DNA of 64,000 bases from NCBI GenBank assembly GCA_902778535.1, contig CACYYG010000005.1:1-64000 (forward strand). The letters run 5' to 3'. Below the pieces are notes generated by a model. It did not search any database. It was not told the DNA's origin and saw only the letters and a program-made list of their open reading frames with translations. Positions 51,057 through 58,813 of the stretch are shown piece after piece. This DNA is from an uncultured Prevotellaceae bacterium. Its GTDB lineage: Bacteria > Bacteroidota > Bacteroidia > Bacteroidales > Bacteroidaceae. The stretch's first letter is position 1; each line of letters starts with the position of its first letter. A program made the position numbers and the translations under genes.

Positions 51057-54000
51057 TTACTTTACGGTCACAATCGCAATACGGTTAGCATGGTTGCTGT
51101 CAGCACCCTTGGCGAAAGTGCGAAGAACATTCACGCCCTTGTTCTTAAGATACTTGGCAACGGAATCAGCACGATCCTGAGAAAGCTTCTGGTTTGTATC
51201 TGTCGGACCCTCAGGCGAAGCGTAGGCCACAATCTCGACATTGGCACCGCTCTTGATGCCGTCGAGCTCGGATGTGTTTTCAATCTCAGATGAGTTCACG
51301 GGGAACGTTACGACAAACGTGCTCTGAACGTAGGTCTCCTTGTCCTTGCCGGGAACTTCCTTGACAACTTCCTTCACGACTTCCTTGACAACAGGAACTT
51401 CCTTCACGACTTCTCTTACAGTCGTCTCTGCAGCCCTCTTGGCCTTGCCACCACCGAAATTGATCTTCACGCCAAACATGAAGGTGCGGGTGTGGGGATA
51501 GCGGCTCCAGCGATAGTCAATACCGGGATCGATGCCACCAAGGTTGACCTCAGGATCAAGACCCTTATAGTCGGTAATGGTGAGCAGGTTGTTAGCCGTT
51601 CCGTACAGGGTCAGGTCCTGAATCCAGTCGTTGAAACAGTTGCGGAAGGTGTAGCTTAGCGAGAGAGACTGCAAACGGATGTAAGTGCCCTTCTCAATGT
51701 AGCGGTCAGAGGGGAGTGAGCCAGAGGCGTCACCTGCAGGATTCGAGAGGAATTCTTTCAGCACATTCTTGCCGTCGGAGAACATTTGAGCGCTGGTGTA
51801 GTGAGCACGCGGACCGTTGTAGACATCATTGCCGAATACGCCAGTGATGAATGCATTCAGGTTCCAGTTCTTGTAGGTAAGCGTGTTGTTCCAGCCTGCG
51901 TTGAGTTTGGGCTGTGCGCAACCCGTGATAGAGCGGTCCTTCAGACCGGGATTATTGGTGGTCTCGCCTGTGCGGTTGCCGTTCTCGTCCAGCACATAGT
52001 ATTCAGAGCGTCCGTTCACGGTGCCTGCATACTGGTAGGTATAGAACGTACCGATAGCCTCACCCTCCATGATTCGCTGAGTCCAGCCGTTGGCAGAAAC
52101 ACCAGACACCATCGGGTCGCCCTGTGTGAGGTTGGTGGTGTGGAACTGTTCGTTCTGCATCTTGTCAACAGTATTCTTGTTGTGCGACAGGTTGATGGTG
52201 GTCATCCAGTTGAAGTTCTTCGTGCGGATGGCATCGATATTCAAAGTCAGCTCAACACCTTTGTTGGTCATCTCGCCTACGTTGGCATCCATCCAGCCGT
52301 AGACATACTGTGTGGTGGGAACAGGATAGCTCCAGATCAGGTCCTTGGTCTTCTTATTGTAGACCTCAATTGTACCGTTGATGCGGTTTCTCAGGAAACC
52401 GAAGTCAAGGCCGATGTTCAACATGCCCGTTGTCTCCCATTTCAGGTCGGGGTTGGCGTTCTTCGTAGCGGCGTAGGTACGATACAGCTTGCCATCGTAG
52501 GTAAATGTGCCCGTAGCGCCGTAGGTGTTATAGGATGAATAGACGTCGAATCCCATCGCATTACCGGAAATACCGTAACCGGCGCGGAGTTTCAGGTTCG
52601 AGAAGAGGTTCTGATTCTTCATGAAGGCCTCTTCGGTGATGTTCCACGCAGCAGAGACTGATGGGAAGGTACCCCAGCGCTTGTTCTTGCCGAACACGGA
52701 AGAACCGTCGCGACGGATGGTAGCCTGGAGCATGTACCGGCTGTCGAAGGAGTAGTTGATACGTCCGTAGTAGGAGATGTTGCGGATGTTCTCACGATAG
52801 CCGCTCTGAACAGAGTTCTGCACGCCGAGGATGGTCTGTGCATACGACATGTTGTACCAGGTCAGGTCATCGTTGTAATAACCCTCGACACTGAGGCCGA
52901 ATCCGTCGTTATTTTTCTTCTCTTCCCAAGAGTAACCGGCCATCAGGTCGAACTTGTGCTTGTCGGCGAGTGTGAAACCATAGTTCACATAGGTCTCGAA
53001 GGTCTGCTCGCGTCCGAAATAGGTGTTGCGGGAGGCCTGACCGTTCTTGTTGCCAATACCCTCCAGCTGAGAGTTGCGGGTGTTGTAGGCGCTGTAGGTG
53101 CTCTGGTAGTTGCTCCACGAATAGTTCACATTCCAGAAGAATCCCTTCCACAGCTCGAGTGCAGCCTTACCGATAAACTGGTTGCGCTTCCAAATGGTCT
53201 CAGACTTGTTCTCTTCCATCAGGGCCAGCGGGTTGTAGTTCTTCGAACCTGCACCAACCGTCCAACTGCCGTCAGCATTGCGAATGGCGTTGGTGGGGGA
53301 GTAATAGTTCATAGCGTCGAGCACAGATGCACCCTCATTGCTTGTGGGAACGCCGAAGTGCTTGCCGTACATCGAGTTGATGCCCATCGACAGGGTGAGG
53401 TGATCCTTCAGCACCTTGGTGGAGACGAGCGAGCGCACGTTGAAGCGGTCCATGCCCGTCATCTTCACCACGCCCTCGCGCTTCATCAGATTGCCGCTGA
53501 TCATGTAGTTGGTGCGGCCGTTGCCACCACTGATGTTCAGGTTGTGGTTGTGGCTGATGCCGGTGCGGAGCACTTCGTCCTGCCAGTCAACGTCGGCGCC
53601 GCCATCCTTCAGGGCTACGCCGTTTGTCTTTGCATATTGGCGCAGATCAGCTGCTGTAGCCATATCGTAGGTCTTGAGGATGTTGTCGATGGCCACATAA
53701 CCGTTGTAGGCCACGTTGGTCTTTTCCTCAGTGCCTTTCTTGGTAGTGATGATGATTACACCGTTGGCAGCCTTTGAACCGTAGATGGCCGTAGCGGTGG
53801 CATCACGCAGCACGTCGATGCTCTCGATGTCGTCGGGAGAAACGATGGAGATGTCAACGCCGGGAATACCGTCTACTACGTAGTAAGGCGACATTGCACC
53901 TGTGCGAAGCGTGGAAGCACCACGCAGGGTGATGGTGGGAGCGCCGTTGGGGTCGGCTGTTGAAGAAACAACCAATCCGGGAACTTTGCCCTGCAGCATC

Positions 54001-54422
54001 TGGCCGGGATCGGTAAACACACCCTTGTTCAGGTCTTCTGCCTTTACGGTGGTGATGGAACTGGTAACGTCCTTGCGGCGCATGGTGCCATAGCCTACGA
54101 CCACCACTTCAGCCAGTTGCTTGTTGTCTTCCTGCAGGACGACCCTCATGCCCTGCTGAGCAGGCAGCGTCTGCGGGTTGAATCCGATATAACTGAACTC
54201 CAGGTTTGCACCAGGTTTTACAGTGAGGGTAAATTGTCCGTCGAGGTTCGTGGTAGTGCCGTTCTGTGTGCCGGCCTCTCTCACGCTCACTCCAATAAGG
54301 GCTTCGCCATTACCGTCTCTCACGGTGCCGCCGATGCGCTGCTGTGCCCAGGCCACGGTGGTGACCGTCAATAGCAAGGCAAGCATCAGCATGCGGCTGA
54401 ATGTTTTTTTAACGTTTTGCAT
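51057..54422 (-). CDS. SusC-type TonB-dependent transporter with C-terminal OmpA-like domain
   Basis: This 1121-aa outer-membrane protein starts with a signal peptide ('LLTVTTVAWAQ'). A carboxypeptidase-regulatory-like domain follows ('GTVRDGNGEALIGVSV'), then a TonB box and plug ('EVVVVGYGTMRRKDVTSSI', 'LRGASTLR') and a 22-strand barrel. The barrel closes near residue 989 with 'RTFMFGVKINF', where SusC proteins normally end. Instead 132 residues follow: a Val/Lys/Glu linker ('KEVPVVKEVVKEVVKEVP') and an OmpA-like domain ('VEIVAYASPEGPTDTNQKLS', 'QDRADSVAKYL', 'NHANRIAIV'). Both termini of such barrels face the periplasm, so the extra domain could hold peptidoglycan. The likely cargo is pectic oligosaccharide. 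Confidence 0.93.
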   Translation of the reverse strand: MQNVKKTFSRMLMLALLLTVTTVAWAQQRIGGTVRDGNGEALIGVSVREAGTQNGTTTNLDGQFTLTVKPGANLEFSYIGFNPQTLPAQQGMRVVLQEDNKQLAEVVVVGYGTMRRKDVTSSITTVKAEDLNKGVFTDPGQMLQGKVPGLVVSSTADPNGAPTITLRGASTLRTGAMSPYYVVDGIPGVDISIVSPDDIESIDVLRDATATAIYGSKAANGVIIITTKKGTEEKTNVAYNGYVAIDNILKTYDMATAADLRQYAKTNGVALKDGGADVDWQDEVLRTGISHNHNLNISGGNGRTNYMISGNLMKREGVVKMTGMDRFNVRSLVSTKVLKDHLTLSMGINSMYGKHFGVPTSNEGASVLDAMNYYSPTNAIRNADGSWTVGAGSKNYNPLALMEENKSETIWKRNQFIGKAALELWKGFFWNVNYSWSNYQSTYSAYNTRNSQLEGIGNKNGQASRNTYFGREQTFETYVNYGFTLADKHKFDLMAGYSWEEKKNNDGFGLSVEGYYNDDLTWYNMSYAQTILGVQNSVQSGYRENIRNISYYGRINYSFDSRYMLQATIRRDGSSVFGKNKRWGTFPSVSAAWNITEEAFMKNQNLFSNLKLRAGYGISGNAMGFDVYSSYNTYGATGTFTYDGKLYRTYAATKNANPDLKWETTGMLNIGLDFGFLRNRINGTIEVYNKKTKDLIWSYPVPTTQYVYGWMDANVGEMTNKGVELTLNIDAIRTKNFNWMTTINLSHNKNTVDKMQNEQFHTTNLTQGDPMVSGVSANGWTQRIMEGEAIGTFYTYQYAGTVNGRSEYYVLDENGNRTGETTNNPGLKDRSITGCAQPKLNAGWNNTLTYKNWNLNAFITGVFGNDVYNGPRAHYTSAQMFSDGKNVLKEFLSNPAGDASGSLPSDRYIEKGTYIRLQSLSLSYTFRNCFNDWIQDLTLYGTANNLLTITDYKGLDPEVNLGGIDPGIDYRWSRYPHTRTFMFGVKINFGGGKAKRAAETTVREVVKEVPVVKEVVKEVVKEVPGKDKETYVQSTFVVTFPVNSSEIENTSELDGIKSGANVEIVAYASPEGPTDTNQKLSQDRADSVAKYLKNKGVNVLRTFAKGADSNHANRIAIVTVK

Positions 54423-54479
54423 AGATACTTAGTTTGGTTAATAAATATGTGAATAATTTCTTTTCTTGGGGAAAGGGGG

Positions 54480-55910
54480 CTACTGATTAAGCTCTCCGGC
54501 CGTACGGTTGACGAAGTTCTTGAAACGGTGGATGGGGTTGAGCGTGGCGGCGGGATATTTCACCTTGCCCTCATAGTTGGCCAGGTAGTTGTTCACCGTC
54601 AGGTTCTCAATCTTCGTGCCCGCAGCCTGCTCGATGTAGACGCCGTAGACGCGTCCCGTGACGAAGTCATCGCCCTTGCAGGGACGCTTGTCGTAGAGAC
54701 CGTTGGCATAGGTGGTCATGCGGCGCAGGTTGATGGTGACGTTGTTCAGCACGATGTCGCTCACCTTGTCGTTGGTGTCGCCGCCGATGAAGCACCCGTT
54801 CTCGCTGGTGGCCTGGATGTTGTTGAAGGTGATGCGGCTGACGGCTCCGCAGCGTCCTTCTGTCTGGCCTTTGGGAAAACGCCAGTTGGCATCCTTGTGG
54901 TTGCCGTCGGCACGCGGGTAGCTCGTCACGTAGATGGGCTCAGCCTTGCCCCACCATACATCGCTCCACAGCTGCAGGTCCATCATGATGTTTGAGAACG
55001 TGACGTCGGTCACCGTGCCTTCATCGCGGTTCTGTATGCCGATGCCGCGGTTCGACTCGGTGATGATGCAGTTGTCTACCATCACATTATAGATATTGTC
55101 CATATTCTCCGAGCCAATCTTGATGGCGCACGAGCGGCTGCTCATGGTACAGTTGGTCACTACGATGTCGTGGCATGCGCCATATTCGGCATACTCGCGG
55201 CGGTTCTTCAGGCAGATGCAGTCGTCGCCCGAGGTGATGTGGCAGTTCGAGATGCGCACATTCTTAGAGTGGTCGAGGTCGATGCCGTCGCCATTGCGAA
55301 TCTTCAGGTTGTTTAGCAGGTTGATGCCGTCGATGAGTGCCACGTTGCAGCCCACGAGGTGCACCGTCCAGTAGGCGCCCTCGGTGATGGTGATGTCGCG
55401 GATCGTCAGGTTGTCGCAGCCGATGAGCGTCAGCACATGCGGACGCGGGTCAAACGTAGGGTCGGCCAGCGGCTTCAGCTCGTATGAGTCGTTCAGCTCC
55501 ATGCCCATGAACTTGATGCCGTTGCCGTGGATGGTGCCGCGGCCGGTGATGCTGAGGTTGCGGGCATTCTTGGCCCAGAGCCACATCATGCCCTCACCGC
55601 GATTCTCGCCGAAGGCACTCAGCGTGTAGATGCTCTCGTCAGGATTGCACAGCAGCGTAGCCGTGCTCTCAAGGTGCAGCTCCACATTGCTCTTCAGCTC
55701 CACAGGGCCGCAGAGGAACGTATGCATTCTGGGCAGCAGCACGCGTCCGCCGCCTTCCTGCGTACATTTGTCTATTGCCTGCTGCAGGGCCGCAGCATCG
55801 TCGGTAGTGCCGTCGCCTTTGGCTCCAAAATCCAACACGTTATATACCATCTGGGCACGGATGCCCACAATTGGGGTTAGCAAAAGCATTGCCCAAAGGA
55901 TTTTTTTCAT
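54480..55910 (-). CDS. GH28 polygalacturonase-like enzyme, exported
   Basis: This 476-aa protein has a signal peptide (MKKILWAMLLLTPIVGIRAQ). It is a right-handed beta-helix that starts 'NVLDFGAKGDGTTDDAAALQ'. Catalytic motifs are 'GDGIDLDHS' and 'SGDDCICLK'. The usual Gly-His-Gly motif is replaced by 'SSRSCAIKIGSE', a change seen in some Bacteroidota members, so the exact substrate (homogalacturonan or rhamnogalacturonan) is uncertain. It is the first gene of the operon, 57 bases before SusC, behind a TATCTTTG box. It would cut pectin outside or in the periplasm. Confidence 0.88.
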   Translation of the reverse strand: MKKILWAMLLLTPIVGIRAQMVYNVLDFGAKGDGTTDDAAALQQAIDKCTQEGGGRVLLPRMHTFLCGPVELKSNVELHLESTATLLCNPDESIYTLSAFGENRGEGMMWLWAKNARNLSITGRGTIHGNGIKFMGMELNDSYELKPLADPTFDPRPHVLTLIGCDNLTIRDITITEGAYWTVHLVGCNVALIDGINLLNNLKIRNGDGIDLDHSKNVRISNCHITSGDDCICLKNRREYAEYGACHDIVVTNCTMSSRSCAIKIGSENMDNIYNVMVDNCIITESNRGIGIQNRDEGTVTDVTFSNIMMDLQLWSDVWWGKAEPIYVTSYPRADGNHKDANWRFPKGQTEGRCGAVSRITFNNIQATSENGCFIGGDTNDKVSDIVLNNVTINLRRMTTYANGLYDKRPCKGDDFVTGRVYGVYIEQAAGTKIENLTVNNYLANYEGKVKYPAATLNPIHRFKNFVNRTAGELNQ

Positions 55911-55946
55911 AGTAAGTGGTTATACGACAGTTAGCAATTATTGGGG

Positions 55947-55954
55947 CAAAGATA
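55947..55954 (-). promoter_or_regulatory. -7 box of the GH28-SusC-SusD operon
   Basis: CAAAGATA reads TATCTTTG on the minus strand, 37 bases upstream of ATG 55910. No regulator for the operon was found in the window. Confidence 0.6.
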
Positions 55955-56134
55955 CGGTATTTTTTTGAAACTCGGAAATTTTTTTCAAGTTTTCTTGTTC
56001 CTCGTTTGAAAAAGAACGCACATTACCCTTGAAAACGTCCAATATCACTAATCCAATTTTTACAAAACAGCATACATGCCTACACAAATATGTGCTATTT
56101 TATTGATTATTTGTGATTTGTGATTATTTTAGCA

Positions 56135-56384
56135 TACACAAAGCCTACACTAAGCCTACATTCTACCTACACAAAGCCTACACATAGGTCTATGTAAATA
56201 AAGAGTCTGTTTATTTTTATGAACGGTTCATTTATTTTTATGAACGGTTCATTTATTTTTATGAACGACCTGCTTATTTTCATAAAGAGCCTGTTTTTTT
56301 TTGAAGAGGATGTAGGAAATTGCTGCCCTTGTGTAGGCAGAATGTAGGCTTTATGTAGGTATAGTGTAGGCTTTATGTAGGCAG
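56135..56384. repeat. Compound inverted array: 11-nt units flanking 21-nt units
   Basis: The left array (56135-56187) has five units of the form CCTACACAAAG with 11-nt period. The right array (56330-56384) has five units of the complementary form TGTAGGCTTTA, again with 11-nt period. Between them (56206-56285) lie three to four 21-nt units containing the palindrome TGAACGGTTCA. The whole lies in a 1-kb gap that otherwise has only a possible gene fragment. Confidence 0.85.
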
Positions 56385-56544
56385 AATTTGGAATAACATA
56401 CAGTAATACAGACAAATATCTTTATTTTGTGTAGGCATGTAGGTATTTTTCCATTTCTTCTATAAAACTAATCATATTCTAGGCAGGCATTTCATACAAC
56501 GCAATGAAATTTCCCATCTGTTTTCTTGTCCGTTTCAAAAAGAA

Positions 56545-56660
56545 TCATTATCTTTGCCGACGAACTCCAGAAAGACAAGTCGCATAAGATGCTGGCTGAG
56601 GTGCTGGAGATGGCTCCACTATCAAAGGAATTCATAGAGCAAGTGGAAACCATTATTTAA
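56545..56660 (+). pseudogene. Possible 3' gene fragment
   Basis: One plus-strand frame reads 'ADELQKDKSHKMLAEVLEMA' and on to 'EFIEQVETII' before a TAA. It looks like the helical end of a protein, but no N-terminal part is present. A plus-strand terminator lies 170 bases downstream, which fits a decayed gene. I do not recognise the family. Confidence 0.25.
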
Positions 56661-56829
56661 GAACAACCCGATATCGATTGTATAACATAAATCATACTGC
56701 CCATGACATAGACCACAATCATTAGGACATAAGAGTGTGCTGGGCTTTTTCGCTTCACTCTGCGAAGAGTGTCCACTTTTGATTCTTGTTGTCCGATAAT
56801 TGGGGTAAAATAATGTAGGTATTCAAAAT

Positions 56830-56864
56830 AATCCCGAATCGCTTTGGCGGTTCGGGATTTTTTT
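56830..56864 (+). terminator. Plus-strand intrinsic terminator
   Basis: The stem AATCCCGAA/TTCGGGATT, with a CGC/GCG inner pair, is followed by a run of eight T (56857-56864). No intact plus-strand gene precedes it, so it may belong to a lost gene or an RNA. Confidence 0.65.
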
Positions 56865-56955
56865 ATCCATACAGATGTAACAGACACCAAGGCGTTAGAG
56901 AAGGCTTGGTTTTGTAAGGAATAAACAATGTCTCATAAGAAAGGGTGAATAGCTT

Positions 56956-57537
56956 CTACCAATCCGTATCAGGAACTGACGAAACCGTAGACTTCAAAGC
57001 TTCCTCAACTTCTTTTAAGGTCTTTAGGACTTTCTGATACAAAACAGGAAAACCTTTATTATATAATTTTCGCTTTTCCGCTTGACTTTCATTGATTGGC
57101 TGAAACTCGCTGATACGGTCGTGAATATCCACTGTCTCGTTTATATTTGAACGTTTGCCTGTATAATAACTCAGAATTATGGAGATTCTCGCACGTCCAT
57201 CTTTGGCATCAACACGAAGCACAAAAGGAGCATTTAAAAAATAGGAATAAGGAAAAAAATTATCTTCATAGAACTGAAGATACTCACCTTCACCAGCCAC
57301 AACTCCGTTCTCAGGTGAATTGACAACAATTTTATATTTCGTGTCCTTATAAGCATTCTCCAAGTATTTATGAGCAGCAATATATATTTCGTGTTTTTGC
57401 AGCGAAAGTCCTTCAACAATTTTGGATATCACTACGTCCCCATTCTCATCTACCTTGTAATCCTGTCCTTTTATCTGTGCATAAGATGAAATAACAGGTA
57501 ACATAACAAACAATAATCCCAATAATCGCTTAACCAT
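56956..57537 (-). CDS. DUF4468-like exported protein
   Basis: This 193-aa protein has a signal peptide ('LLFVMLPVISSYAQ'). 'VISKIVEGLSLQKHEIYIAA' and the following 'ENGVVAGEGEYLQF' resemble the DUF4468 (TATA-box-protein-like fold) domain common in exported Bacteroidales proteins. The last 40 residues are helical. Function is unknown. The gene is clearly more AT-rich than the surrounding glycan-degradation genes and lies in an AT-rich stretch with the next gene, so it may have been acquired. Confidence 0.65.
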   Translation of the reverse strand: MVKRLLGLLFVMLPVISSYAQIKGQDYKVDENGDVVISKIVEGLSLQKHEIYIAAHKYLENAYKDTKYKIVVNSPENGVVAGEGEYLQFYEDNFFPYSYFLNAPFVLRVDAKDGRARISIILSYYTGKRSNINETVDIHDRISEFQPINESQAEKRKLYNKGFPVLYQKVLKTLKEVEEALKSTVSSVPDTDW

Positions 57538-57621
57538 AAACTGTTATTTACTTAAATGCAACAAGAAAAATTATTTGGGCAAGAGGATGCTTTTTTAACG
57601 CATCCTCTTGCTTAATCATGT

Positions 57622-58113
57622 TTAGAAACCAAATATTCGGCCTCCTCCAAAATCTCTATCGTAGTTGACTATTCCATGAGTGTCTTCCTTGATGCCCTTT
57701 ACATTGATGCCCCATCCTTTGACTTTAGTTGAAGTTGTGCGATATAGTCCGAAGAACCAGCTGTGCTTCTCTGATTCAAACTCTGGGTCAAGAATAATAT
57801 CGACTTCGGCATTTTCTTTGGCGCGATAAAGAGCTTGACGCTCAGCCTTTGAAAATCCTTTATAGCGGTTGGCACTTTTCAAAAGTTTATTGCCATTACG
57901 CTCTAACTGGATAAACCCAAATAGTGTTCTAGTATTGACAGATGCTTGTACCTTCTTTGCATTGGCATAGTCTAAGTCGGCTGAAACATAAGTGTTAATA
58001 CTGTTGCCCCCAAAGCCCATGACTGGAGCTTCCTTTACATAAGATGCGCAACTTGTAAAGCTCATCGCGAGCAGGCCTGCGCAAATGGCCATGAGAAATG
58101 ATAACTTTTTCAT
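57622..58113 (-). CDS. Small lipoprotein of unknown function
   Basis: This 163-aa protein has a lipoprotein signal (LLAMSFTSC, Cys 22). ATG 58113 is used because it opens the signal sequence. The rest contains 'YVSADLDYANAKKVQASV', a basic helix 'GFSKAERQALYRAKENA' and a Gly-rich end ('DFGGGRIFGF'). I do not recognise the family with certainty. It precedes the DUF4468-like gene by 84 bases in the same direction, so the two may be co-transcribed. A TATCTTTG box lies 414 bases upstream with no sure gene between. Confidence 0.65.
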   Translation of the reverse strand: MKKLSFLMAICAGLLAMSFTSCASYVKEAPVMGFGGNSINTYVSADLDYANAKKVQASVNTRTLFGFIQLERNGNKLLKSANRYKGFSKAERQALYRAKENAEVDIILDPEFESEKHSWFFGLYRTTSTKVKGWGINVKGIKEDTHGIVNYDRDFGGGRIFGF

Positions 58114-58534
58114 AGTTATTGAAAAGTTATGCCCAATAGACACCCAGATTCAGGCTTGTTGTTTTTTTAGTAGTAACCTACATAAAAGGAAAGCGGGGCA
58201 TCTGGCCTCTGCATGCTCTCCTTTTAGGTCGTAGGAAACCTTTGAAATAAAACAAACAGAATTGACACCCACGCTGTCGGCACATATTTACTTCCCTTAA
58301 AGGTGTGCGTGGCGGCTTAATAACCGTCGGCACACCAAACGGGATAGCGATATAATACCTACCCGCAGTATCTACCTCTGCTATGCCTTTGTATTCCAAG
58401 TTTGAGTTTCCTACGTTCAAAAGGACAAAGCCAAAGCGTTAGCAAACACTTTTCCTCAAATGTAGTGATTCCTCCTATTGCCACTCTATCATTAAGGTAG
58501 ATTGGTTTATTAGGATTTCACAAATGCAAAGATA
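58114..58534 (-). other. Long untranslated or small-ORF leader region
   Basis: A minus-strand TATCTTTG box (58534-58527) opens a region of about 400 bases before the lipoprotein gene. An 80-codon frame (58178-58420) starts only with TTG, has no ribosome site and gives a Cys- and Arg-rich product ('CRQRGCQFCLFYFKGF'). It could be a small RNA or long leader instead of a protein gene. Confidence 0.3.
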
Positions 58535-58780
58535 ATGCATATTACATTACTTTTGTTTGCAAAAGTGCTAAAAAACCTTAAAGCACCACGTTTTTTGTGT
58601 AATAATCCTTGAACTGAAAAAACGATACATTATTATATATCGGTATTAAACTCTATACTATCAGCGGGTAAAATAGGCAAGACGCTTTCTCCAATCTTTT
58701 GCTTGGGGGTAATAATTGAAGAAAAACACCTTCCAATCAAAGATTTTCGTATGAATGTACCACAATCCAAATTTTTGTGG

Positions 58781-58788
58781 TATCTTTG
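58781..58788 (+). promoter_or_regulatory. -7 box of the GH51 gene
   Basis: TATCTTTG matches TAnnTTTG and lies 25 bases before ATG 58814. Confidence 0.6.
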
Positions 58789-58813
58789 TACCGCGTAATC
58801 TATAGATGATCAC

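Noticed and set aside
56135-56384. CRISPR array
   Set aside because: The repeats are tandem with no unique spacers, they occur in inverted arms, and no cas gene is nearby.
56167-56415. 82-codon minus-strand ORF over the repeat locus
   Set aside because: Its sequence (FIKINEPFIKINEPFIKIN) merely translates the 21-nt repeats.
56657-56890. 77-codon minus-strand ORF
   Set aside because: It crosses a clear plus-strand terminator, has no recognisable domain and no promoter.
58178-58420. 80-codon ORF as a protein gene
   Set aside because: It has only a TTG start, no ribosome site and an odd Cys/Arg-rich sequence; kept only as a leader region.
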